The notes: generated by a model from the letters alone, not told the origin. A stretch of DNA of 64,000 bases from Polaromonas sp. JS666 (GCF_000013865.1 NC_007948.1:3162001-3226000), one strand, 5' to 3'; counted from the stretch's first letter, positions 46,743 through 56,634 are shown. A program made the numbers and translations.

Positions 46743-47564
46743 ATGTCCCAACGCACCGTGTTTTTCATCTCCGACGGCACTGGCATTACCGCCGAAACCT
46801 TTGGTAACGCCATCCTGGCGCAGTTTGAGTTCAAGCCCCGCCATGTCCGGCTGCCGTTTATCGACAGCGTGGACAAGGCCCACCAGGCCATCCGGCAGAT
46901 CAACCACGCGGCGGAAGTGGAAGGCAAGCGGCCCATTGTTTTTACGACGCTGGTGAACATGGAGATCCTGGCCGTCATCAAAACCCACTGCAACGGCATG
47001 CTGCTGGACATGTTTGGCATGTTTGTGGCGCCGCTTGAGAGCGAGCTGGGCATCAAGTCCAATCACCGGGTGGGCCGCTTTTCGGATGCCTCCAAAAGCA
47101 AGGAATACGACGACCGGATCGAGGCGATCAACTTCTCGCTGGCCCACGACGACGGCCAGAGCAACAAGGACCTGGCGGGCTCTGACGTGATTCTGGTGGG
47201 CGTGAGCCGCAGCGGCAAGACGCCGACCTCGCTGTACCTCGCCATGCAGTACGGGCTCAAGGCCTCCAACTACCCGCTGATTCCGGAAGACTTTGAGCGC
47301 CGCCAGCTACCGCCTGCGCTGGTGCCGCACCGCAAGAAAATCTTTGGCCTGACGATTGCTCCCGAGCGCCTGAGCCAGATCCGCAACGAACGCCGGCCCC
47401 ACTCCACCTACGCCAGCCTGGCCAATTGCCGCCATGAAATCCACGAGGCCGAAGCGATGATGCGGCGCGAAGGCATACGCTGGCTGTCCACCACCACCAA
47501 GTCCATCGAAGAGATTTCCACCACCATCCTGCAGGAAATCCGGCCGGAGCGGCTGGAGTACTGA
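46743..47564 (+). CDS. ppsR: PEP synthase regulatory kinase/phosphotransferase
   Basis: 273 residues of the DUF299 family: [21 protein letters not shown] at the start and the P-loop [15 protein letters not shown] in the middle. The enzyme uses ADP to inactivate PpsA by phosphorylating a Thr next to its catalytic His and uses phosphate to reactivate it. Its place opposite ppsA is the common arrangement. ATG 46743 matches the family N-terminus. Confidence 0.93.
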   Translation: MSQRTVFFISDGTGITAETFGNAILAQFEFKPRHVRLPFIDSVDKAHQAIRQINHAAEVEGKRPIVFTTLVNMEILAVIKTHCNGMLLDMFGMFVAPLESELGIKSNHRVGRFSDASKSKEYDDRIEAINFSLAHDDGQSNKDLAGSDVILVGVSRSGKTPTSLYLAMQYGLKASNYPLIPEDFERRQLPPALVPHRKKIFGLTIAPERLSQIRNERRPHSTYASLANCRHEIHEAEAMMRREGIRWLSTTTKSIEEISTTILQEIRPERLEY

Positions 47565-47600
47565 CTGCCGAAATCGATTTTCCAGCTCACCCGGAGCTGC

Positions 47601-47621
47601 AGTCGCTATCATTTTTGCAGC
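47601..47621. repeat. dispersed AGCTAT-type short repeat, copy 3
   Basis: Core TCGCTATCATTTTTGCAGC, between arms of a hairpin after ppsR. Compare 6377-6396 and 63821-63841. Confidence 0.3.
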
Positions 47622-47874
47622 TCGTTACGCCCACTGATATCGGCATACAGCCACATTTTCGCCAGCGTGCGCCAGGTGAACCCGTGCCTTTTCACGCCCG
47701 AGAGCGTGTGGAGGGCGCGGTGCTGCAAGTGATCACTGCAGCGCCACGTGGCTGACTCACAAAATGCGACGAAAGTATGCGCGAATAACTCTCATTCGCA
47801 ACAATTCAATGCAAAAATAGCCCACCGCAACAACCGCGGATCAAGAGAAAGCATAGCGAGTGGCAATTCGATAA

Positions 47875-47918
47875 ATAGTAAATACCTATCAAAGTCAATA
47901 AATTAAAAGACATATACT
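47875..47918 (+). promoter_or_regulatory. ahpC promoter with OxyR-type site
   Basis: ATAG-N7-CTAT at 47875-47889 fits one half of the OxyR consensus exactly. The continuing half is weak (AATA, then AGAC). It is followed by TATACT at 47913-47918, a good -10, so the site would cover the -35 region as at OxyR-activated promoters. It lies 53 bases before the ahpC ATG. Confidence 0.55.
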
Positions 47919-47970
47919 ATCAATTCGCAAGCACTCAAGTATTTTTTTAACCAAGCCATAGAAAGCAAAA

Positions 47971-48543
47971 ATGTCTCTGATCAACACCGAAATCATTCCC
48001 TTCAAGGCCACCGCGTATCACAACGGCAAGTTCGTTCCTGTCAGCAACGAGAACTTCATGGGCCATTGGTCCGTCGTGGTGTTCTACCCGGCCGACTTCA
48101 CCTTTGTCTGCCCGACCGAACTGGGCGACCTGGCCGACCACTACGCAGAATTCCAGAAGCTGGGCGTCCAGATTTACGGCGTGTCGACCGACACCCACTT
48201 CACCCACAAGGCCTGGCACGACACCTCCGACACCATCCGCAAGGTCCAGTACCCGCTGATCGGCGACCCCAGCCAGCAGCTGTCCCGCGCCTTCCAGGTG
48301 CTGATCGAAGAAGGTGAAGACGCAGGCCTGGCCTATCGCGGCACCTTCGTGATTGACCCGGCAGGCAAGATCAAGACCATCGAAGTGCACGACAACGGCA
48401 TCGGCCGTGACGCTGCCGAGCTGCTGCGCCGCGTGAAGGCTGCCCAGTACGTGGCCGCCCACCCCGGTGAAGTCTGCCCCGCCAAGTGGACGGAAGGCGC
48501 CGAAACGCTGAAGCCTTCGCTCGACCTGGTCGGCAAGATCTAA
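47971..48543 (+). CDS. ahpC: alkyl hydroperoxide reductase subunit C (peroxiredoxin)
   Basis: 190 residues. The peroxidatic Cys47 is in FTFVCPTE, the resolving Cys169 in [10 protein letters not shown]; both fit typical 2-Cys AhpC. It reduces hydrogen peroxide and organic peroxides and is recycled by AhpF, encoded next. A terminator stands between the two genes, so AhpC can be made in excess. Confidence 0.97.
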   Translation: MSLINTEIIPFKATAYHNGKFVPVSNENFMGHWSVVVFYPADFTFVCPTELGDLADHYAEFQKLGVQIYGVSTDTHFTHKAWHDTSDTIRKVQYPLIGDPSQQLSRAFQVLIEEGEDAGLAYRGTFVIDPAGKIKTIEVHDNGIGRDAAELLRRVKAAQYVAAHPGEVCPAKWTEGAETLKPSLDLVGKI

Positions 48544-48562
48544 GCCCAGCCTGTTTGCGCCA

Positions 48563-48593
48563 AGCCCGGGCGCGCCAGCTCCCGGGCTTTTTT
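48563..48593 (+). terminator. terminator between ahpC and ahpF
   Basis: AGCCCGGG (48563-48570) pairs with CCCGGGCT (48581-48588) followed by T6. Probably partial, with read-through into ahpF, because no clear new promoter fits in the 32 bases left. Confidence 0.85.
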
Positions 48594-48625
48594 ATTCCCC
48601 CATGCATTCGAAAAGTGAGTTCCCC

Positions 48626-50197
48626 ATGCTCGACGCCAGCACCAAAGCCCAACTGAAGAGTTACCTCGAGCGCGCCACGCAGCCGATCGAAATCATCGCG
48701 TCGCTCGACGACGGCAAGGCCTCGGGCGAGCTGCTGTCGCTGCTCAAGGATGTGGCTGAATCGTCGCCGCTGGTCACGCTGACCGAAAGCCGCGACGACC
48801 CGCACCGCAAGCCCTCGTTCTCGGTCAACCGCCCGGGCGAAAACCACGGCCCGCGTTTTGCCGGCCTGCCCATGGGCCATGAATTCACCTCGCTGATCCT
48901 GGCGCTGCTGCAGGTCGGCGGCTACCCGCCGAGAGTCGAGCAGGCCGTGTTGGAGCAGATTCGTGCGCTCGACGGGGATTTTGAATTTGAGATTTATGTT
49001 TCACTTACCTGCCACAACTGCCCCGACGTGGTCCAGGCGCTGAACCTGATGGCGGTGCAGAACCCGCGTATCCGCACCACCATGATCGAAGGCGGCACCT
49101 TCCAGGACGAGGTCAAGGAGCGCCAGGTCATGGCCGTGCCCACCGTCTTTTTGAACGGCACCGAGTTCGGCCAGGGCCGCATGAGCCTGGAAGAAATCCT
49201 GGCAAAAATCGACACCAGCGGTGTGGAACACGAAGCGGCCAAAATCGCCGCCAAGGACCCGTTCGACGTGCTGATCGTCGGCGGCGGCCCGGCCGGTGCC
49301 GCAGCGGCGGTGTACGCCGCGCGCAAAGGCATACGCACCGGCGTGGCGTCGGAGCGTTTCGGCGGCCAGGTGCTGGACACCATGGGCATCGAGAATTTCA
49401 TCTCGATCAAGGAAACCGAGGGGCCGAAATTCGCGCACGCGCTGGAAGAACACGTGCGCAACTATGACGTCGACATCATGAACCTGCAGCGCGCCAAGGC
49501 GCTGGTTCCGAATACCGGACCAGGCAAGGACCTGATCGAGATCCAGCTTGAAAGCGGTGCCTCGCTCAAAAGCAGGTCGATCGTCATATCGACCGGCGCG
49601 CGCTGGCGCAACATCAACGTGCCGGGCGAGCGCGAGTACAAAAACAAGGGCGTGGCCTACTGCCCGCACTGCGACGGCCCGTTGTTCAAGGGCAAGCGCG
49701 TGGCGGTGATAGGCGGCGGCAACTCCGGTGTCGAAGCGGCGATCGATCTGGCCGGCATCGTCGGGCATGTGACGCTGATCGAGTTCGACACTGCGCTGCG
49801 TGCCGATGCCGTGCTGCAGCGCAAGCTCACCAGCCTGAAGAACGTGACCGTGTTCACCCATGCGCAGACCACCGAGATCACCGGTGACCAGAAGGTCAAT
49901 GGCCTCATCTACAAGGAGCGTGCAAGCGGCGAGTTGAAGAAGGTCGAACTGGAAGGCGTGTTCATCCAGATCGGCCTGGTACCCAACACCGACTGGCTCA
50001 AGGGCGTGGTTGAGTTGTCCCGGCATGGCGAGATCGTGGTGGATGCCAAGGGCCAGACCTCTGTGCCTGGCGTATTTGCAGCCGGCGATGTGACGACCGT
50101 GCCTTTCAAGCAGATCATCATCGCGGCAGGCGAAGGCGCAAAGGCCGCGCTGAGCGCTTTCGATCACCTGATCCGCACTTCAGCACCGGCAGCCTGA
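48626..50197 (+). CDS. ahpF: alkyl hydroperoxide reductase subunit F
   Basis: 523 residues. The N-terminal double thioredoxin-fold domain (about 1-195) has the redox pair TCHNCPD; FAD binding starts at [20 protein letters not shown]; the active disulfide is [12 protein letters not shown]; the NADH site is [19 protein letters not shown]. It passes electrons from NADH to Ahp[16 protein letters not shown] is the family start, so ATG 48626 is preferred to 48602. Confidence 0.96.
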   Translation: MLDASTKAQLKSYLERATQPIEIIASLDDGKASGELLSLLKDVAESSPLVTLTESRDDPHRKPSFSVNRPGENHGPRFAGLPMGHEFTSLILALLQVGGYPPRVEQAVLEQIRALDGDFEFEIYVSLTCHNCPDVVQALNLMAVQNPRIRTTMIEGGTFQDEVKERQVMAVPTVFLNGTEFGQGRMSLEEILAKIDTSGVEHEAAKIAAKDPFDVLIVGGGPAGAAAAVYAARKGIRTGVASERFGGQVLDTMGIENFISIKETEGPKFAHALEEHVRNYDVDIMNLQRAKALVPNTGPGKDLIEIQLESGASLKSRSIVISTGARWRNINVPGEREYKNKGVAYCPHCDGPLFKGKRVAVIGGGNSGVEAAIDLAGIVGHVTLIEFDTALRADAVLQRKLTSLKNVTVFTHAQTTEITGDQKVNGLIYKERASGELKKVELEGVFIQIGLVPNTDWLKGVVELSRHGEIVVDAKGQTSVPGVFAAGDVTTVPFKQIIIAAGEGAKAALSAFDHLIRTSAPAA

Positions 50198-50357
50198 AGC
50201 CATGCGCCAGTTGGCCGGCAGCATGTTTCTGCAAAGAAGAACGCCTATCAATCCCATTCGCCCTCAAAACGCACCTGTAAGGTCATGGCATTTTGCTTGC
50301 CGAACCCAGCCAGTCTGAAGACAATGGAATTCGTCAAAAAAACCAGAAGGATCTCCC

Positions 50358-50834
50358 ATGAAAGGCGACGCCCAAGTCATTGAGCACCTGCAGGCCCAGC
50401 TTAAAAACGAGCTGACTGCCATCAACCAGTACTTTCTGCACTACCGGATGTACAAGCACTGGGGCCTGGACAAGCTGGCCAAGAAGGAATACGAGGAATC
50501 CATCGGCGAGATGAAGCATGCCGACAAGCTGATGGACCGCATCTTCGTGCTGGAGGGCCTGCCTAACCTGCAGGACCTGGGCAAGCTGATGATCGGTGAA
50601 GACGTGCTGGAAGCGCTGAATTGCGATCTGAAGAGCGAGCAAGGCGCCCAAGCCACGATCAAGGACGGCATTGCGCATTGCGAAACCGTGCGTGACTATG
50701 TCTCGCGCGACCTGCTGCAGGAAATCCTCGACGACACCGAAGAACACATCGACTTTCTGGAAACCCAAATCGATCTGGTCGACAAAGTCGGCATACAGAA
50801 CTACCTGCAAAGCCAGATGGGCGAGGTCAGCTGA
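50358..50834 (+). CDS. bfr: bacterioferritin
   Basis: 158 residues, a four-helix ferritin subunit. Ferroxidase ligands are visible in [37 protein letters not shown] and [12 protein letters not shown]; Met52 is the haem ligand. Twenty-four subunits store iron as a mineral core. The ribosome site is AGGATCTCCC. The bacterioferritin-associated ferredoxin that releases the iron is encoded 4.7 kb downstream. Confidence 0.96.
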   Translation: MKGDAQVIEHLQAQLKNELTAINQYFLHYRMYKHWGLDKLAKKEYEESIGEMKHADKLMDRIFVLEGLPNLQDLGKLMIGEDVLEALNCDLKSEQGAQATIKDGIAHCETVRDYVSRDLLQEILDDTEEHIDFLETQIDLVDKVGIQNYLQSQMGEVS

Positions 50835-50881
50835 GCGCAGTACCGCAGCACGCTTCGGGCAAATAGCCCGGCGCACTGAAC

Positions 50882-50905
50882 AAAGGGGCCTGAACGGCCC
50901 CTTTG
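50882..50905 (+). terminator. rho-independent terminator of bfr
   Basis: AAAGGGGCC (50882-50890), loop TGAAC, GGCCCCTTT (50896-50904), followed by a short T-rich stretch. Confidence 0.75.
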
Positions 50906-51000
50906 TCGTTCCGGAAGCCCCATCCCGGATGCCCCATCTATTGCATTAGAACCACATCCAACCTGATTTCTGGCGGCTTTTGGGGGAAGATCGACTCAAA

Positions 51001-51019
51001 GTTATTACGAATCATTATC
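51001..51019. promoter_or_regulatory. Fur box of the siderophore receptor gene
   Basis: GTTATTACGAATCATTATC matches 14 of 19 positions of the Fur consensus GATAATGATAATCATTATC, including all ten of the right-hand side. TTGACA follows at 51022, possibly the -35. Iron-repressed expression of the downstream receptor is expected. Confidence 0.75.
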
Positions 51020-51155
51020 ATTTGACATACACTCGGAGACGAACTTTACGAGCCAGCCAAACTCATTGTCCCGACGGGACAGCTTCGAGCATAGCCAAGC
51101 TATTTCCTGAAACCCCATCCGCCTGCGTCCAGGTGGATGACGCTTGGAGGCCAAC

Positions 51156-53498
51156 TTGGCACACCCTTCCGCTCGCGCCGCACGCTCTGCGCGCAATAAG
51201 AAATCCCGTCTGTCGCCCGTTGCCATCGCTACAACGAACACGTCGGCATCGTCGAGCCCAGCCCTCTTGCCTCTTGGCGCGTTGATGCTGGCTGTGTCCG
51301 TTTCCAGCTGGGCACAAAACGTCACGCCAACTCCCAGCGCCACACCCGCTGCATCGTCTACTCAGGCTGAAGGTAAAACCCTGGCTCCCGTGGTGATCAA
51401 GGAAAAAGCTGAAGCCGAAGAAGGCAAGGACTCTGTGCGCGCCACCCGCTCCACCATCGGCAAAGGCAACCAGGAACTACGCGACATACCCCAGTCTGTC
51501 ACGGTGGTCACGGAAAAACTGATTGACGACCGCAATCTGGATACCGTGAAAGAGGCCCTGAAAAATACCGCGGGCATCACTTTTCTGGCGGCAGAAGGCG
51601 GCGAAGAAGATATTCGCTTGCGCGGCTTTGCGTTGCAAAGCACTGGCGACGTTTTTGTCGATGGCATTCGTGACCCGGCGTTCTACGAACGTGACACGTT
51701 CAACCTGGACCGCCTTGAGTTGCTGCGCGGCTCAGCATCCATGTTGTTTGGCCGCGGCTCCACCGGCGGTGCGGTCAACCAGGTCAGCAAATTGCCACGC
51801 CTGATCAATGAAAACGAGATTTCCACCACCCTGGGCAGTCACAACTACAAGCGCGTGACGGGCGACTTCAACATCAAGACCGGCGAGGACGCCGCACTGC
51901 GCATCAATGCCATGGCTACCAAAGCCGACAACAACGGCGCGGGCAGCAGCATCGACAAAAAGGGCCTGGCGGTGTCTTACCGCCTGGGCATCGGCACTGC
52001 CGACGAGTTCCTTGCCAGCCTGTACTACCTTGACAACAACAACGGCATAAACTACGGCCTGCCGTGGATTCGCCCCAACGCCAGTTCACCAGCCCGCGAC
52101 ACGACCATCCTGCCGGTGGATCCCAAAAACTATTACGGCGCAGCCAGTGACTACAACGCCGGCAGCGCCACCATGGCAACGCTCGGCCACATACACCGCT
52201 TCAGCAGCGACAGCGAACTGAAAACACAATTGCGCGTCGGAAAATTCGAGCGCGACCAGCGCGCCAGCACCATCCGTCTTGGCGCAGCGGCACTGCAACC
52301 CGGCGGCGTGGCTGCCACGCTGGCCAGCTTCGGCCCGAACACCGTATTGACGCGCGGCACCCAGCTCAAGATCCAGAACCTGGATACCGTGAATCTGCAA
52401 AGCGACTTCAGCACCAAGTTTGCTGCTTTGGGTGTGCAACACGAGTTGCTGACCGGTGTCGACTTTTCCCAGGAAAAAAAGAGCGTGTATGCCGCCCGAA
52501 CCGCTGCCCAGGGCGGTGTCAACCTGACCAAGCCCAACACGCTTGCCGGCACGCCCGACGACGGCGCCTCGATCCTGGAATCCCGCCGCGTGCTGCGCAC
52601 CTCCAGCGACTTCTCTTCCGATGGCGTTGGCGTTTATGCGCAAGACCTGATCCAGATTGCGCCGCACTGGAAACTGCTGGCCGGCCTGCGCTATGACCAC
52701 ATGAAGGGCAACTACAACACCTTCAGCATACCGGCTGCAGCCGCAGGCCCTGTCACGACCACGTCGTACAGCCAGAGCATCGGCGAGTGGAGCAAGCGCG
52801 CTGGCGTGCTGTACCAGCCCAACCCGCTGCACTCATACCACGTCTCCTACGGCACATCGTTCAACACGTCAGGCGATACCTATTCGTACAGCGCGGCCAC
52901 GGTGAACACACCGCCGGAATCCAGCCGCAACTTCGAAATTGGTGCCAAGCTGGATACGGCAGACAAGCGCTTTACCACCCGCCTGGCCGTGTTTCATTCG
53001 ACCAAGCTGCACGAACGCAACACTGACCCGCTCTTGAATATTGCTGTTTTGTCAGGCAAGCGCCACGCGGCGGGTGCGGAGATCGACATCACCGGACGCC
53101 TCACGCCGCAATGGGAAATCTACGGCTCCTACATGTGGATGCCCAGCGCCCGGATCGATATCGGGGCAGAAGGCGCTGAAGGCCAGGGTTCGCGCCCATC
53201 GCTCACACCACGCCACAGTGGCACCGTGTGGACCACTTACCAGGTCACGCCCAAAGTGCGTGTGGGTGGTGGCCTGAACTTCCGCGGTAAACAAACACCA
53301 AACCGCAACCCGGGCTGGGAAGTGCCGAGCTTCGTGACGGCTGATTTGATGGCCGAATACGCCTTGAGCGACCAGATCACGGTAAAGGCCAATCTGTCCA
53401 ACGTCAGCAACAAACTGTACGCTGACGCACTGTATTCAGGTCACTACATTTCCGGTGCTGGCCGCATCTTCCAGGTGACTGGCACCGTGAAGTTCTGA
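51156..53498 (+). CDS. TonB-dependent siderophore receptor (Fiu/catecholate type)
   Basis: 780 residues. After a basic N-terminus and a signal peptide (ALLPLGALMLAVSVSSWAQ) comes the plug domain: RDIPQSVTVVTEKLIDDRN, EDIRLRGFALQSTGDVFVDGIRD and RGSASMLFGRGSTGGAVNQVSK in outline, typical of ferric-siderophore receptors. The 22-strand barrel ends with the usual terminal Phe (VTGTVKF). Translation most likely starts at TTG 51156 because GGAGG is five bases before it and no ATG is placed well. The Fur box upstream and the PiuC-type gene downstream fit the Fiu/PiuA class. Confidence 0.9.
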   Translation: MAHPSARAARSARNKKSRLSPVAIATTNTSASSSPALLPLGALMLAVSVSSWAQNVTPTPSATPAASSTQAEGKTLAPVVIKEKAEAEEGKDSVRATRSTIGKGNQELRDIPQSVTVVTEKLIDDRNLDTVKEALKNTAGITFLAAEGGEEDIRLRGFALQSTGDVFVDGIRDPAFYERDTFNLDRLELLRGSASMLFGRGSTGGAVNQVSKLPRLINENEISTTLGSHNYKRVTGDFNIKTGEDAALRINAMATKADNNGAGSSIDKKGLAVSYRLGIGTADEFLASLYYLDNNNGINYGLPWIRPNASSPARDTTILPVDPKNYYGAASDYNAGSATMATLGHIHRFSSDSELKTQLRVGKFERDQRASTIRLGAAALQPGGVAATLASFGPNTVLTRGTQLKIQNLDTVNLQSDFSTKFAALGVQHELLTGVDFSQEKKSVYAARTAAQGGVNLTKPNTLAGTPDDGASILESRRVLRTSSDFSSDGVGVYAQDLIQIAPHWKLLAGLRYDHMKGNYNTFSIPAAAAGPVTTTSYSQSIGEWSKRAGVLYQPNPLHSYHVSYGTSFNTSGDTYSYSAATVNTPPESSRNFEIGAKLDTADKRFTTRLAVFHSTKLHERNTDPLLNIAVLSGKRHAAGAEIDITGRLTPQWEIYGSYMWMPSARIDIGAEGAEGQGSRPSLTPRHSGTVWTTYQVTPKVRVGGGLNFRGKQTPNRNPGWEVPSFVTADLMAEYALSDQITVKANLSNVSNKLYADALYSGHYISGAGRIFQVTGTVKF

Positions 53499-53531
53499 TT
53501 CTTCAGAGCTTTCAGTTTCTTCAAGGCTTTT

Positions 53532-53558
53532 GCCACCTCACTCCGGGGTGGCTTTTTT
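53532..53558 (+). terminator. terminator after the siderophore receptor
   Basis: GCCACC (53532-53537) pairs with GGTGGC (53547-53552), then T6. The next gene starts only 19 bases later, so it probably depends on read-through. Confidence 0.75.
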
Positions 53559-53576
53559 ACTTGCATAACCACCCCC

Positions 53577-54260
53577 ATGCTGCTCACTCTTCCCGACATC
53601 CTCAGCCCGCAGGACCTGCAGGCAGCTCGTCAACTGCTCATCGACGCCCCCTGGGCCGACGGCAGGGACAGCGCTGGCGCCCAGGCACGGCAGGTCAAGA
53701 ATAATGCCCAGCTACCGCACGATTGCGAAGCGGCACGAGCCATTGGCACCATGGTCGTCGGTGGACTGGAACGCAGCGCGTTATTCCTCACGGCTGCACT
53801 GCCCAAAAAAATCTTCACGCCCCGCATTAACCGCTACAGCGGGGCGGCCAATCACTACGGTAACCACGTTGACAGCGCCATACGCACCATGGCGGGCAGC
53901 GGACAGCGCGTGCGCACCGATGTTTCCTGCACCGTCTTCCTGTCAGAGCCCGATGACTATGAAGGCGGCGAACTCACCATTGCCGATACCTACGGCGAGC
54001 AGCGCATCAAACTGCCCGCCGGCCATGCTGTTTTGTACCCGGGCACCAGCCTGCATCAAGTGCAGCCCGTAACACGCGGCCAGCGTCTGGCCTGCTTCTT
54101 CTGGGTAGAAAGTCTGGTGCGCGGCAACGAACAACGCCGCCTGCTGTTTGACATGGACATGGCCCTGATGCAGCTTCGCCAGGAGCACGGCGAGAGCCAG
54201 GCCACCGTCGCGCTCACAGGCGCCTACCACAACCTGCTCCGCATGTGGGCCGACACATGA
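53577..54260 (+). CDS. piuC: PKHD-type Fe(II)/2-oxoglutarate oxygenase (PiuC/YbiX)
   Basis: 227 residues, the usual length. Metal ligands are His and Asp in [11 protein letters not shown] and the distal His in [13 protein letters not shown], followed by the Arg that binds 2-oxoglutarate. The protein is found next to catecholate receptors in many bacteria; its substrate is unknown. It ends in a four-base overlap with the alpha-hydroxy-acid oxidase gene. Confidence 0.9.
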   Translation: MLLTLPDILSPQDLQAARQLLIDAPWADGRDSAGAQARQVKNNAQLPHDCEAARAIGTMVVGGLERSALFLTAALPKKIFTPRINRYSGAANHYGNHVDSAIRTMAGSGQRVRTDVSCTVFLSEPDDYEGGELTIADTYGEQRIKLPAGHAVLYPGTSLHQVQPVTRGQRLACFFWVESLVRGNEQRRLLFDMDMALMQLRQEHGESQATVALTGAYHNLLRMWADT

Positions 54261-55396
54261 GCGCAGTCAAAACAATCGCCGTACCTGCCGTCGAGCCCTT
54301 GCCGTCCGGTCTGGTCACACTGGCCGACCATGAGGCTCAAGCACGCGAGCGGCTGGATGACAACGCCTGGGCATATTTCAGTGGTGGTGCCGGGGACGAA
54401 TTGACCCTGCGTGCCAACCGCACGGCCTGGGACAACCTGACCTTGCTGCCCCGCGTACTGCGTCCGATGGCTGGTGGACACACCAAAATCGAGTTGATGG
54501 GGCGCACACTGGCCCACCCGCTGTTATTGGCGCCGGTGGCTTACCAGCGCATGGCCCACCCTGACGGGGAGATCGCCACCGCCCATGCCGCGGCCTCCCA
54601 AGGCGCGGGCCTGGTGCTCAGCACGCAAGCCAGCGTGCCACTGGAAACCGTAGCCGAAGCTTTTGGCGCCTACGCTGAACGCGGGCCGTTATGGTTTCAG
54701 CTTTACTTCCAGCACGACCGCGGCTTCACGCGTGAACTTGTTCAACGCGCGGAACATGCAGGTTACGAAGCGCTGGTACTTACCGTAGATGCACCAACCA
54801 GCGGTGCGCGTGACCGTGAGCGGCGCGTCGCCTTCAAGCTGCCGGCGGGAATCTCCGCCGTCAACCTTGCGCGCCTTTCACCGCAGCCCTCGAATCCCGG
54901 GCCTGGATACAACGCCCTGTTCGACGGCCTGCTCGCGCATGCGCCGACCTGGGCCGACGTCGAATGGCTCCAGTCCACGACACGGTTACCGGTGGTACTC
55001 AAAGGCGTACTGCATCCCGAAGACGCGCGCCAGGCTGCAGCGCTGCGGCTTGCGGCCTTGATCGTCTCAAATCATGGCGGCCGCACACTGGACACCGCCC
55101 CTGCGACGGCCACCATACTGCCGCGCATTGCCGAAGCGCTGGCCGGTGATCTGCCGCTATTGGTGGATGGCGGAATCCGCCGTGGCACCGACGTGCTCAA
55201 GGCTATCGCCCTGGGGGCTCGTGCCGTGCTGGTCGGACGTCCGTATGTGTATGGCCTTGCCAATGCCGGAGCCTTGGGCGTAGCGCATGTGCTGCGCCTG
55301 TTGCGCGACGAACTGGAAATCGCCATGGCCCTGTGCGGCTGCGCCACGCTGGATCAGGCGACCCCCGAGCTTTTGTTCAAGGCCTGTTCACGGTAA
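54257..55396 (+). CDS. FMN-dependent alpha-hydroxy-acid oxidase/dehydrogenase
   Basis: 379 residues. The family's barrel is recognisable from [22 protein letters not shown], then [28 protein letters not shown] [12 protein letters not shown], and the active site [13 protein letters not shown], with His as catalytic base and the following Arg for the substrate carboxylate; [29 protein letters not shown] binds FMN phosphate. Relatives oxidise lactate, glycolate, mandelate or 2-hydroxyglutarate-like acids. Coupled translation with PiuC in a Fur-controlled region points to a job in iron metabolism, which is an inference. Confidence 0.88.
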   Translation: MSAVKTIAVPAVEPLPSGLVTLADHEAQARERLDDNAWAYFSGGAGDELTLRANRTAWDNLTLLPRVLRPMAGGHTKIELMGRTLAHPLLLAPVAYQRMAHPDGEIATAHAAASQGAGLVLSTQASVPLETVAEAFGAYAERGPLWFQLYFQHDRGFTRELVQRAEHAGYEALVLTVDAPTSGARDRERRVAFKLPAGISAVNLARLSPQPSNPGPGYNALFDGLLAHAPTWADVEWLQSTTRLPVVLKGVLHPEDARQAAALRLAALIVSNHGGRTLDTAPATATILPRIAEALAGDLPLLVDGGIRRGTDVLKAIALGARAVLVGRPYVYGLANAGALGVAHVLRLLRDELEIAMALCGCATLDQATPELLFKACSR

Positions 55397-55469
55397 AAGG
55401 GGAGATGCGTTTTAGCGTGAGCAGGCCCTAGTCAAATATCCTGAAATTTCCGTGGCTATTGCTCAGATA

Positions 55470-55499
55470 TTGCAAATGCGATAGATTCGCATTTATAAT
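55470..55499 (+). promoter_or_regulatory. bfd promoter with palindromic, probably iron-responsive operator
   Basis: TTGCAA (55470-55475), 18-base spacer, TATAAT (55494-55499). In the spacer lies a perfect palindrome, AAATGCG (55474-55480) and CGCATTT (55488-55494) separated by ATAGATT. It is only loosely like the Fur consensus, but its place and the function of the gene make Fur the first candidate. Confidence 0.6.
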
Positions 55500-55549
55500 T
55501 GCGGCACTGCTTCAATTTTGAGCAGTTAACCCAACAGCCAAGCCCATCC

Positions 55550-55807
55550 ATGATCGTTTGCGTCTGCCGCCGAGTCTCTGACCGTGAAATTGCCCGCCAT
55601 GCCCGCGCCGGCATGGGTTTTGACGAGATCCAGTTCGAACTCGGTGTGGCCACCCAGTGCGGCCAGTGCGAAGGTTGCGCCCGAGACGTGGTGGCCCAGT
55701 GCAGCACAAGCTGCCCGACGGCCAACATCAAGCTAGCCAACCAATCCCAGGAAGGCAGCCCGTGGAACACTCCGCAACCCTCTTTGCAGCTCTCCCCATC
55801 AGCCTGA
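55550..55807 (+). CDS. bfd: bacterioferritin-associated ferredoxin with C-terminal extension
   Basis: 85 residues. MIVCVCRRVSDREI and TQCGQCEGCARDVV supply the four Cys (CxC, later CxxC) of the [2Fe-2S] Bfd domain. It reduces the bacterioferritin core so that iron can leave. Standard Bfd proteins end around residue 65-70; here some 20 residues rich in Ser, Pro and Gln are added, over the start of the next small ORF. Confidence 0.9.
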   Translation: MIVCVCRRVSDREIARHARAGMGFDEIQFELGVATQCGQCEGCARDVVAQCSTSCPTANIKLANQSQEGSPWNTPQPSLQLSPSA

Positions 55808-55854
55808 TACTGGTGCTTGGCGCCGCGTGGTGGATCTTCCACCGCGCATCTTGA
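55762..55854 (+). CDS. 30-residue membrane peptide
   Basis: GTG at 55762 follows AGGAAGGCAGCCC and opens a frame for one hydrophobic helix (SATLFAALPISLILVLGAAWWIF) with a basic end HRAS. It overlaps the bfd 3' end in another frame and ends 47 bases before tonB. It may be a small Ton-system accessory protein or chance. Confidence 0.4.
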   Translation: MEHSATLFAALPISLILVLGAAWWIFHRAS

Positions 55855-55901
55855 CCCAATCTGTGGCACGCTGGTGCCCTGCAAACCTGATCCATTTCGC
55901 G

Positions 55902-56606
55902 ATGAACGCCACTGCCTTCACCGGTGCCCCTGCCCCCCGGGCGGATGTGCCGCGTCAGCCCCTTAGCCGCAATGCGGTGATTGCCCTGGTGGTGGTGGCC
56001 CTGCATGTTGGCTTCATCTGGGCGCTGCAAAGCGGCCTGCTCATGCGCGCTGCGGAACTGGTGGTGCCCGCCGAAGTCCTGTCGCAGTTTATCGATCCAC
56101 CTGCACCCAAGGCGGAGCCGGTGCCACCCGCACCACCGACACCGGTTGTCATACAAAAGAAGGCCATCGCCAAGGCCCCCCTGCAACCGCAGCCCCTGGC
56201 CATAGCAGACCCCAGCCCGTCCCCTGATGCCCCAACGGGCGCCATCGCGCCCCCCCTTCCCGCGGCGCCTGTAGCCGTCGCGGCAGCGCCCACCGCCTCC
56301 CCTGCGCCAGCTGCGCCGGCTGCGGTGCAACTGCCTTCCAGTGATGCCGACTATTTACAGAATCCGAGACCGCCGTATCCCGCCCTCAGCAAACGGCTGG
56401 GCGAACAAGGCCGCGTAGTTCACAGCGTGCTGATTGGCGTGGATGGACGGGCAATCAGCGCCAAACTGGTGCAATCCAGCGGTTTTGAACGCCTCGACAA
56501 AGCGGCTTACGACGCCATCATGAAATGGCGCTTCGCACCTGGCAAACGCAACGGTGTCCCGGAAGCCATGTCGTTCAATGTCCCCTTCAACTGGGTTCTT
56601 GAGTAA
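55902..56606 (+). CDS. tonB: TonB energy transducer
   Basis: 234 residues. One N-terminal anchor helix (about 25-45, NAVIALVVVALHVGFIWAL), a long Pro/Ala-rich periplasmic spacer (about 65-150) and the TonB C-terminal domain: RPPYPALSKRLGEQGRVVHSVLIGVDG and KWRFAPGKRNGVPE in outline. It couples the proton motive force gathered by ExbBD to the outer-membrane receptor at 51156. First gene of tonB-exbB-exbD. Confidence 0.93.
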   Translation: MNATAFTGAPAPRADVPRQPLSRNAVIALVVVALHVGFIWALQSGLLMRAAELVVPAEVLSQFIDPPAPKAEPVPPAPPTPVVIQKKAIAKAPLQPQPLAIADPSPSPDAPTGAIAPPLPAAPVAVAAAPTASPAPAAPAAVQLPSSDADYLQNPRPPYPALSKRLGEQGRVVHSVLIGVDGRAISAKLVQSSGFERLDKAAYDAIMKWRFAPGKRNGVPEAMSFNVPFNWVLE

Positions 56607-56634
56607 TTTTTTGAAAACTGTGGAGTATTGATTC

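Larger units (their letters stand above)
47565..47970. other. intergenic region ppsR / ahpC
   Basis: 406 bases. Near the ppsR end, GAGCTGCA (47594) and TGCAGCTC (47616) form a hairpin that encloses a copy of the AGCTAT short repeat. From 47760 the sequence turns strongly A+T-rich and contains the ahpC promoter with an OxyR-type site (47875-47918). No gene seen. Confidence 0.45.
50835..51155. other. intergenic region bfr / siderophore receptor
   Basis: 321 bases: the bfr terminator (50882-50905), a Fur box (51001-51019), and from 51020 the leader of the receptor gene, ending in TTGGAGGCCAAC, the ribosome site for its TTG start. Confidence 0.6.
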
